From NCBI RefSeq assembly GCF_013334205.1, contig NZ_CP054424.1:1818001-1882000 (forward strand): a stretch of DNA of 64,000 nt, written 5' to 3'. The stretch comes from Rhodoferax sp. BAB1 (GTDB taxonomy: Bacteria > Pseudomonadota > Gammaproteobacteria > Burkholderiales > Burkholderiaceae_C). How positions within the stretch are numbered: the first letter of the stretch is position 1; every line of letters starts with the position of its first letter. Positions 17,515 through 24,150 of this stretch are shown here, one piece after another. Both the position numbers and the translations under genes were made by a program. Below the pieces are notes generated by a model. The model saw nothing but the letters and a program-made list of their open reading frames with translations. It was not told where the DNA came from and made no database searches.

Positions 17515-17531
17515 AATCCGCTCGTCAACAC

Positions 17532-17708
17532 CAAACTGCCAAGGCGATTGCGATCGTTGATAAAACTGGATTCTCGGACGCATTCGAGCTGACCCCGACC
17601 ACCAATGCGCAGGCCTAAGGCTTTTTCGCCATGCTACTGGTGGTTGCGGACGAGCCTAAGCGCTTGCTGAGGCGCGTGGCCAACATCGCCATGGCCCCGT
17701 GCAAGTAA
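17532..17708 (+). pseudogene. Possible degraded coding fragment between mobA and the defence island
   Basis: One plus-strand frame reads AIAIVDKTGFSDAFELTPTT, is broken by a TAA at 17616, and continues in the same frame as GFFAMLLVVADEPKRLLRRV to a second stop at 17706. The protein-like composition on both sides of a single stop suggests a decayed C-terminus. The family is not recognised. The rest of the 549-bp gap contains only the leader ORF, the MarR-like palindrome and a short palindrome at 17773-17786. Confidence 0.25.
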
Positions 17709-17804
17709 GACTGGACTCAAAAACCGATACGCGCTGTACCAGCGCTTTCACTGTGTATTCTTAAAGATCGGGGATAGGCGCCTATCAGCGGATCCGTAGC
17801 ACAG

Positions 17805-18530
17805 CTACTTAGCACAAGAATCAACAATAGACTTAACGTCACTCGCCTCCATAACCTCAAGAAGCTTGGTCCCCCCCTTAAGGTTGAGGCTCTTCATGAC
17901 AGCCCTGAATCTGTCGCGCTCAAAGAGTGACTTATCCCCCAAATAAGATTCATGTAACTTCTGGATTACGGCTGAGAACACTGGGACAGTTTGCGACGTT
18001 GTTGGGCGCTCGATGATGTTGGCCCGAACGTCAGATTGATGCAAAAAGGCTGTCAGGGCACTCTTCAAATCGAGCTCTTCGACGCGGTCACACAAAGCAG
18101 CCATCCACCAGAGACGAGATGCAGCATTGTCGCGCTCGATCCCACGCGTTCCTTCAGCAAAGAAGTGCTTCTTAACGTGCACCAGTGCCTCCACATCGTC
18201 TTCAGGTATCGGCCAGCGCGACCTTGTATAGTGAAGAAGATGCACGTGAGACATGTAAACCCAAAGTCGAGGATCACGCGCCACGTATGGAGGCACATGC
18301 CCAAGCACCGTATAAATTGCCTCACAACAATCAACCTCTCTTAGGTCACCATCGACGCAATAAACATCCTTAAGAGCATCCGGTTCAAAATTTGTATCGA
18401 TTTCAAAGTAGTTGGCTGGATCATTCGTTAAAAAATCGAAGTCGCCAGAACGGTAACGCCCAAGGTTCGATTCAATTTCTTTTGTCAGAAAATCTACAGT
18501 CTTTGCTCGAAGCAAGCGCATCTTCTGCAT
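17805..18530 (-). CDS. DUF6339 family protein of the methyltransferase/GHKL island
   Basis: The 241-residue protein matches DUF6339 by pattern: IEIDTNFEPDALKD-like acidic start, YTVLGHVPPYVARDPRLWVYMSHVHLLHYTRSRWP, and ERDNAASRLWWMAALCDRV. The domain is mostly helical, has no recognisable catalytic motif, and has no membrane segment. Its function is unknown; homologues tend to lie in restriction-modification-like clusters, as remembered. It starts directly after the stop of the upstream gene (TAAATG) and is the last gene of the operon. Base composition is clearly more AT-rich than the flanking genes. Confidence 0.8.
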   Translation of the reverse strand: MQKMRLLRAKTVDFLTKEIESNLGRYRSGDFDFLTNDPANYFEIDTNFEPDALKDVYCVDGDLREVDCCEAIYTVLGHVPPYVARDPRLWVYMSHVHLLHYTRSRWPIPEDDVEALVHVKKHFFAEGTRGIERDNAASRLWWMAALCDRVEELDLKSALTAFLHQSDVRANIIERPTTSQTVPVFSAVIQKLHESYLGDKSLFERDRFRAVMKSLNLKGGTKLLEVMEASDVKSIVDSCAK

Positions 18531-19361
18531 TTACTGCTCCCCTTTAAAAACGTACGTTTGAAGCAGTGTCATAGGGTATTTCATTAAACGCTGGGCCAAG
18601 ATATATGGCTCGGTTGCATTCAGATCCCACCCGGCGTTATGGAGTTGCCCACGCAGAACAGCTGACCATCTCTTGTCCTCGTAATCTGACGAGCTCTCTT
18701 TCAACTTCTGCAAAGCCTGGGTTACAGCGGCTGCGTAAATCGAATTCAAAAGAATAACTTGGTTGTTCTTGCTGTTTCGGGCACTATCAACGGCATCTTT
18801 CATCTGGCCGCTAACTTCGATCTGTATGTGATTCTCCTCAAACCCGACGCGCCACTCTCCCCCACTGAGTGCGTCGTTCTTAACGAGATCAAAAATTGAA
18901 GTGACCGGTTTGAATAGATCTCGATCTATGAAGAAAGACTGCGGCTCATCTTGGGCGAGAACATCGCCCGGGGAAAAATCAAATTCCGTCTTGCCAAATT
19001 CCGGGTTGATATCGGAGGACTTGAATCCGCTAATTGCAACAGTCGCAACGATATAGGTATCAACCTTGACCTCCCCCCTCAAAACTCCTGCCCCCAACTC
19101 TTGAGAGACATGGGGTTCAGCAGAGGAAATGACAGCTCTTAAATACGTATCGCGACACGAAACAATCGCCACGTACTTCGCGCGGCCGGCGACAACCTCA
19201 TTGATCAGCTCATCTGAGGACGTGGCAAAAGACACTTCGACAGTGACACTCTCTTTTTCGATCACAAATTCGACTGTCGTCTGAAACTCGACATCGATGT
19301 AATCATTGCAATGTGGACGAAGCACCGGATAGGGGAAGGCCTTATTTCGATCAAACTTCAT
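18531..19361 (-). CDS. Unrecognised protein of the methyltransferase/GHKL island
   Basis: The 276-residue protein starts MKFDRNKAFPYPVLRPHCND; ATG 19361 lies inside the end of the ATPase gene (11-nt overlap), so translation is coupled. The N-terminal half is beta-rich (VEFQTTVEFVIEKESVTVEVSF, VKVDTYIVATVAISGF), and the C-terminal half is helical with NQVILLNSIYAAAVTQALQKL. No PD-(D/E)XK, HNH or GIY-YIG nuclease motif is evident, and no family is recognised. Its conserved place between the GHKL ATPase and DUF6339 suggests a structural or DNA-recognition subunit, which is inference only. Confidence 0.75.
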   Translation of the reverse strand: MKFDRNKAFPYPVLRPHCNDYIDVEFQTTVEFVIEKESVTVEVSFATSSDELINEVVAGRAKYVAIVSCRDTYLRAVISSAEPHVSQELGAGVLRGEVKVDTYIVATVAISGFKSSDINPEFGKTEFDFSPGDVLAQDEPQSFFIDRDLFKPVTSIFDLVKNDALSGGEWRVGFEENHIQIEVSGQMKDAVDSARNSKNNQVILLNSIYAAAVTQALQKLKESSSDYEDKRWSAVLRGQLHNAGWDLNATEPYILAQRLMKYPMTLLQTYVFKGEQ

Positions 19362-21264
19362 GAGCAAGCACCTTGATAGCTCCATTGAACGCTTCGGAGA
19401 GCGTGACCTCAAAGTCAATTCGCTCCTTCGGCTTGACGTCAATTGTTATCTTTCCATCCGCGACCTCTCCCAGACTGGAGGTCTTTACTGCAATGTGATA
19501 GTCGCTATCCGCGCCAACTTCAAGCAATGCCACGGATATCTTGCCCCTCGCCATGGGAGTCAAGAAAATCCGTCTCGTTGTTGGCGACTTCACAATCGCA
19601 CGCACATTGTCGAATGCCGCGATCGGAGATGGCTTGCGAGCATCATCCGCACCACCAACGCCACCGGCCCCAGCGCCTTTGCCGCCAGAACCATCTCCTC
19701 CTCCACCCCCATCATTACCCCCGCCGCCTTCAGCCTCTTCACCATCGTTACCAATCGCTGACTCGGCCTCTTCTCCTTGGATGGCCTCTTTTTTTGGAAC
19801 AATTCGTTTTGCCCGAATAATGATCTTGCCAGACGGATCTACTTCTGCTGTGCCCTTGCCTCCACCTTCGCCCTCCTCGTCAGCGAAGTACTCCTTTAAC
19901 TCATCAAGCGATGTTGTCTCCGTAACGGGATTTTTCGCATGGCGTTTCAGCATATTTCGAATCCATGCTGCGAGCTTGTTCAGCGCCATGCCACCTTTGT
20001 TTTGCTCGTCCTTTGTCGCCAATCTCTCTGGCTCGAAATCGTCATGACGTGGCGGCTCCATAGACCGCAACAATTCAATTCCCTTTTTATTCTTGCACTC
20101 GACAACTGCAATGAATTCCTTGAAGTCCGAGAAATTTTTCAACCCTGGAAGCGCCAATGAATCTGAAATGAACATTCCGTTGCGCAACATACAGACCTTC
20201 TTCGGCAGGCCTTCTCGCAACAGAATGCGTATCTGACATAGGCCAAGATGGAGAACTTCGCTTTCCTCAACGATCACTTCGGGATTGTCCTGGAGCGCCT
20301 CAAGGTAATAGCCACAGTTGTCAAACTGCTCAGGCTCATTTTTGTGCTTTTCGACAGCCTCCCGAATCGTCTTGTTCCTCAGGAAAGCACTAATAGTCGT
20401 CTTGTCTAACGAGTACCGCCCGTCAATGTTGACCTCTAGCTTTCCTTCATGGATCGCTCCGAAGAAATTCTCAGCAACTGAAGTAGCCAGATTTTCCCTC
20501 CATCCAGCGACGTTATCGAAGCCCAAAATGGATAGCTGTGTCCCTTTGCTCTTCTTTAGCGCGGCCTCAGTTCGTGCGCGCTGCAGCCAAGCAGGCATCT
20601 CTTTACTCACACCTTCAACTGGCTGGCACTTTTCTGTGTTCCCCCAAAAACCTGTTCCTTGACGACGTTTTTTTCCATCGTCATGAGACATAAGAATAGA
20701 CTTACCCTGCGTTAGCTGACGGTAAGCCCCCGACGTCTCCTCATACACAGTTGAGACGAATACAGTTCTCAGCTTAGAAACAGAATAAGGTGCAAATTTT
20801 CCAATGCCGAATGAACCGGTAGCTGTTGCACTTTCTTTTTTGCTCTGTCCTTTGGCCTTCATGAAGGCGTAATACGGTGTTCCATTTTCACAAGGACCAC
20901 GCATTCCTCGGGTATTGAAATCTGAGATTTCAAGCACATAAATTTTTGACTTGGCTAGTTCTTCGTGCGCACCCTGGAAGAACTGCTGTGCTTTCGAGCT
21001 TTCTTTAGACGCAGCGTCCTTGCACAGTTTGATAGTCTTCTTAAGCTGTTCGAAATCCGGAATGCTTTTCACTTCTGCATATGAAAGCTTCATCTCAACT
21101 CGAACAGTCCCATCGTCAGCCGAATCCAATGAGTTCTGATTAACTTCACGAGCCAAATGGCGCACTGGGTTACCTGCGAAATGTTCAATTCCAGGTTCGT
21201 TGAATCCATCCCATTGATCGGACTCATCTATCGGATGACTCCATCCAAGTTTCTTTGTCGTCAT
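19351..21264 (-). CDS. GHKL (HATPase_c) ATPase of a restriction-like island
   Basis: The 637-residue protein has all GHKL ATP-binding elements: N-box LAREVNQNSLDSAD (residues 37-50), G1 box DFNTRG (115-120) and G2 box GSFGIGK (150-156). This is the Bergerat fold of MutL, Hsp90, gyrase and MORC proteins, which act as ATP-gated clamps. A transducer-like middle part follows. An acidic linker and a glycine-rich stretch (about 515-541) then lead to a beta-rich C-terminal domain of about 95 residues. ATG 21264 overlaps the methyltransferase stop by 4 nt. It likely senses or handles DNA with the methyltransferase; the partner nuclease is not obvious. Confidence 0.85.
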   Translation of the reverse strand: MTTKKLGWSHPIDESDQWDGFNEPGIEHFAGNPVRHLAREVNQNSLDSADDGTVRVEMKLSYAEVKSIPDFEQLKKTIKLCKDAASKESSKAQQFFQGAHEELAKSKIYVLEISDFNTRGMRGPCENGTPYYAFMKAKGQSKKESATATGSFGIGKFAPYSVSKLRTVFVSTVYEETSGAYRQLTQGKSILMSHDDGKKRRQGTGFWGNTEKCQPVEGVSKEMPAWLQRARTEAALKKSKGTQLSILGFDNVAGWRENLATSVAENFFGAIHEGKLEVNIDGRYSLDKTTISAFLRNKTIREAVEKHKNEPEQFDNCGYYLEALQDNPEVIVEESEVLHLGLCQIRILLREGLPKKVCMLRNGMFISDSLALPGLKNFSDFKEFIAVVECKNKKGIELLRSMEPPRHDDFEPERLATKDEQNKGGMALNKLAAWIRNMLKRHAKNPVTETTSLDELKEYFADEEGEGGGKGTAEVDPSGKIIIRAKRIVPKKEAIQGEEAESAIGNDGEEAEGGGGNDGGGGGDGSGGKGAGAGGVGGADDARKPSPIAAFDNVRAIVKSPTTRRIFLTPMARGKISVALLEVGADSDYHIAVKTSSLGEVADGKITIDVKPKERIDFEVTLSEAFNGAIKVLAHEV

Positions 21265-22274
21265 ATCCTCTCCTTTTCGATTTTTTCTTTAACCGCGTTT
21301 GCGAGCAACCTTGATATAAGCGGAACGACAGAATTTCCAACTTGCATATATCGCTTGGCGCGAGGGACCTCATCCGGAAACTGGAACAGTTGCGGGTAAC
21401 CTTGGAGGTTCAAACACTCCCTCTCGGTTAGCTTTCGTAACCCCTTTTTATCAAAAATGAAGGGCACATTGTGCCCACCCAAACCCATATTTGCCGTCAA
21501 TGTTGGGCACACGCCAGGCTCTTTGACACGAACCAAGAATTTTCTAAGCTGATAGATGCAATAAGGATCTTCCAGCTTGTTCGAAATCATTTTGTGATAA
21601 CGGTTTTCCTCGTCTAGGTAATAGCTCGCATCCTCGACCTTGCCCTCGAAATCAATATAGTCTTCAAGCCTTTTCGGCTCGGTTGACCTAGACAGCATGA
21701 GATCAATATTTCCATTTTTGAATGCTTTGGTTGAGAATGCGACCATGAATAGCCGATTTCTCTTTTGTGGCAAGGCTGTCAGGGCGTATGGATCCATTTC
21801 GAAGCAATTGGCCTCTCTGAACCAGTAGCCAGCCTTCTTTATTTCACGCGCAAGCTCAACAAACCAAGACCCGCCCTCACCTACCCGGATATGAGGTGAG
21901 TTCTCTAGAACAAGAACTGATGGCCGGTTATCGCCAAACTCTTTTAGCAAACGAATAATCTCATAAAAGAGCTGTCCTCTTGGGTCGTCAAATCCGCGCC
22001 GCTCTCCTGCAGCAGAGAAGCTCTGGCATGGAAATCCTGCGTGCAAGATATCGACAGGCTCGAGGCCGCTACCGACTACGCTAACCTGGCGAATATCCGC
22101 AGGCGCCCCGTCGGATGAAATCATGCGTACATCGTGCAGATTCCGCTGATATGTTGCTACGGCGGCGGAGTCATTTTCTATCGCCCATGCAGTTTTAATG
22201 CCTACGCTCTCGAAGCCGAGACAGAAGCCCCCAATTCCTGCGAATAGGGCCCCCGCCTTTAGTTGCTGTGTCAT
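21261..22274 (-). CDS. C5 DNA cytosine methyltransferase
   Basis: The 337-residue enzyme has the conserved C5-MTase motifs in order: I FAGIGGFCLGFE, IV GFPCQSFSAAG with the catalytic Cys, VI LENSPH (Glu kept; Ser replaces the usual Val), VIII QKRNRLFMVA, IX near RKLTERECLNLQGYP and X QVGNSVVP. It transfers methyl groups to cytosine C5 in a specific duplex sequence; the short target-recognition region (about 190-255) does not reveal the site. No Vsr endonuclease or classical restriction enzyme follows. The next gene is the GHKL ATPase, with an ATGA overlap. Confidence 0.93.
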   Translation of the reverse strand: MTQQLKAGALFAGIGGFCLGFESVGIKTAWAIENDSAAVATYQRNLHDVRMISSDGAPADIRQVSVVGSGLEPVDILHAGFPCQSFSAAGERRGFDDPRGQLFYEIIRLLKEFGDNRPSVLVLENSPHIRVGEGGSWFVELAREIKKAGYWFREANCFEMDPYALTALPQKRNRLFMVAFSTKAFKNGNIDLMLSRSTEPKRLEDYIDFEGKVEDASYYLDEENRYHKMISNKLEDPYCIYQLRKFLVRVKEPGVCPTLTANMGLGGHNVPFIFDKKGLRKLTERECLNLQGYPQLFQFPDEVPRAKRYMQVGNSVVPLISRLLANAVKEKIEKERI

Positions 22275-22290
22275 TGATTCGAATACCGGT

Positions 22291-22515
22291 CTATAGCTTG
22301 AATGCCTGCTGTCGATCTTGATCGTGCGTTAGGAAGCTTTGCTTCAGCCCATCCACTTCCTGTTGCATAACTTTCACAATCTTTTTGGCCTGCTCATCCG
22401 TGTACTCATAGTTCTGTCGATTCGCCAGATTCGCGATCAAGCGGATATCCTTGATCGCTCGATTGACGCGTCGATTAGCTAATTCCACGAACTTGGCTGT
22501 CTTGTCTCTATTCAC
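22291..22515 (-). CDS. Small helical first gene of the island
   Basis: This 74-residue ORF uses GTG 22515 with a strong AGGAGAG site. It is predicted to be helical and charged: FVELANRRVNRAIKDIRLIANLANRQNYEYTDEQAKKI. It lies 16 nt before the methyltransferase start, so it should be the promoter-proximal gene of the operon. Its size and position match a control or accessory protein, but no HTH is convincing. No family is recognised. Confidence 0.7.
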   Translation of the reverse strand: MNRDKTAKFVELANRRVNRAIKDIRLIANLANRQNYEYTDEQAKKIVKVMQQEVDGLKQSFLTHDQDRQQAFKL

Positions 22516-22932
22516 AAGTCTCTCCTAGGCTTGGCCAATCTAGCCACCATAGCAGGCAAGGGATCAACTACATTTACGAAGCTCCACATCACCTAAATCA
22601 CTACATTTTTTATTTGTAGCTATAGATTTTTGTTTTGTAGCAATCTTAATCGAGCTCACCACGAATCAGCAACGTATAAATTATTTCTCCGAAGATCGAA
22701 GTCAGCGACCAACGAAGACAGCGTTGTACTTGCATCCGAGGATGCATTTATTTTGTGTCGATGGCACTTTCGTATCGGCGAGTCAATGTTGACTAGTTGA
22801 CCTCAGCTGTCGCCCTTGAACCAAAGACGCTGGGACACAGCCATCGCCTGAGTAGCGCGTACAGCGTCTTTGCAAATGGGGCCTAGAAAGACGAAAGGGC
22901 TAGTAGCCGCAAAGCTACTAGCCCCTGTGAAT
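22516..22932. promoter_or_regulatory. AT-rich promoter region of the island with repeated TTTGTAGC motifs
   Basis: No gene is seen in these 417 bp. TTTGTAGC occurs at 22613-22620 and 22634-22641, exactly 21 bp apart. The first copy also forms an inverted repeat CTACA-N9-TGTAG (22601-22619). Repeats two helical turns apart upstream of a methyltransferase operon are typical of control-protein binding sites. The rest is AT-rich spacer up to the tRNA-Pro terminator. Confidence 0.5.
22897..22924 (-). terminator. Terminator of tRNA-Pro
   Basis: An 11-bp perfect stem, GGGCTAGTAGC and GCTACTAGCCC, with a 6-nt loop lies 9 nt beyond the CCA end. It is followed on the minus strand by TTTCGTCTTTC. Confidence 0.75.
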
Positions 22933-23009
22933 TGGTCGGTGTGAAAGGATTCGAACCTTCGACCCCTTGCACCCCATGCAAGTGCGCTACCAGGCTGCGC
23001 CACACACCG
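22933..23009 (-). tRNA. tRNA-Pro (anticodon GGG)
   Basis: The minus strand folds as a cloverleaf. Acceptor CGGTGTG pairs with CACACCG, the D-arm is GCGC...GCGC, the anticodon stem CTTGC/GCAAG encloses ATGGGGT (anticodon GGG), and the T-arm is GGTTCGAATCC-like. CCA is encoded at 22935-22933. Its 3' end faces the AT-rich island, the usual side used by tRNA-targeting integrases, though none is present here. Confidence 0.96.
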
Positions 23010-23064
23010 ATCGAGCCTTGAATTATAGCCGAGGAATTGGCCCCTTCCCCAGGGGTCCCGCAGA

Positions 23065-23517
23065 TCAGAAGCTGCCGGCGAGCAGGTCGCGGATTTCGGT
23101 GAGTTCGCGTTTGACCAGGTGCAGCTTGTCGGCGTGCAGCTCGTCGTCGTCCACCAGCTGGCTCTCGCTGAAGTCGTCCAGGTCGGCCGGTTCGTTCATC
23201 TCCAGCACTTCCACGCCGTCGAGCATGACCTCGCCGGCGCGCTTCTTGTCGCGCTCGGCGTGCAGCAGCTCCTGCATCTTGTTGCGCGCGCCGCTGATGG
23301 TGAAACCCTGGTCGTAGAGCAGGTCACGGATGCGGCGGATCATCAGCACCTCGTGGTGCTGGTAATAACGCCGGTTGCCGCGCCGCTTCATGGGACGCAG
23401 CTGGGTGAACTCCTGCTCCCAATACCGTAGCACGTGAGGCTTGACGCCACACAGGTCGCCGACCTCACCGATGGTGAAGTAGCGTTTGGCGGGGATGGGA
23501 GGGAGCGCTTTCTCCAT
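23065..23517 (-). CDS. MerR-family transcriptional regulator
   Basis: The 150-residue protein starts MEKALPPIPAKRYFTIGEVGDLCGVKPHVLRYWEQEF-like, a MerR winged HTH with the second wing RRGNRRYYQHHEVLMIRRI, then a short coiled coil and an acidic tail. It lacks effector Cys residues of metal sensors. This MerR gene directly follows ihfA in many beta- and gammaproteobacteria and its targets are unknown. ATG 23517 is chosen; TTG 23526 would add three residues. It is probably the last gene of the thrS-ihfA transcript. Confidence 0.88.
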   Translation of the reverse strand: MEKALPPIPAKRYFTIGEVGDLCGVKPHVLRYWEQEFTQLRPMKRRGNRRYYQHHEVLMIRRIRDLLYDQGFTISGARNKMQELLHAERDKKRAGEVMLDGVEVLEMNEPADLDDFSESQLVDDDELHADKLHLVKRELTEIRDLLAGSF

Positions 23518-23763
23518 TGAAATCAATGTGATACGAGAGAAAGCTGCAAGGTTACTCTAAGTGGTGGACAGATGCAAAGCCTGGCGCCTGTTTTTTCGAA
23601 AAACAGCGCTTTTCGGGGTTTCGGCGTGCAGGAAAGCTGCGGTTTGTGCACCGCAACAGGGCAAGGGCAGCGGTTCAGGGCCGCTTTAAACCGGGGGCGG
23701 TATGGTGCCTGATCTGCTCTGGACAGGCTTCGACAGGCTCAGCCCGAACGGAAAAAACAGGGA

Positions 23764-24108
23764 TCAGGCGGCGGCGCGGGTCGGCTGGCCGTTGCCCTGC
23801 TCCTGGATCTGTTCCTTGAGCTTGTGGCTGGCGTGGAAGGTGACCACACGGCGCGCTTCGATGGGGATGGCCTCGCCGGTGCGCGGGTTGCGGCCGGGGC
23901 GCGGGGCCTTGGTGCGGATCTGGAAGTTGCCGAAGCCCGAGATCTTGACGTCGTTGCCGTTGACCAGGCTGTCGGCGATCAGGTCGAAGAAGGCGTCGAT
24001 CATGTCCTTGGACTCGCGCTTGTTCAGCCCGATCTGCTCAAACAGCAGTTCGGCCAGCTGCGCCTTGGTCAGCGCGGGGGTTTCCAGACTTTCGACCGTG
24101 ATTTCCAT
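23764..24108 (-). CDS. ihfA: Integration host factor subunit alpha
   Basis: The 114-residue HU/IHF-fold protein has [31 protein letters not shown] for dimerisation and the beta-arm signature [22 protein letters not shown] with the DNA-intercalating Pro. It pairs with IhfB (not in the window) to bend DNA sharply. It has a 10-residue N-terminal extension and an Ala-rich tail relative to E. coli. It lies 42 nt after pheT, in the conserved pheST-ihfA order. Confidence 0.95.
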   Translation of the reverse strand: MEITVESLETPALTKAQLAELLFEQIGLNKRESKDMIDAFFDLIADSLVNGNDVKISGFGNFQIRTKAPRPGRNPRTGEAIPIEARRVVTFHASHKLKEQIQEQGNGQPTRAAA

Positions 24109-24150
24109 GGTGATCCCGTCTCGTCTCGTGTTGTTCTTGCTCGTTCCCGC

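Noticed and set aside
17711..23009. Integrated element with direct repeats of tRNA-Pro as attachment sites
   Set aside because: No copy of the tRNA 3' end was found near 17.7 kb and no integrase gene is present.
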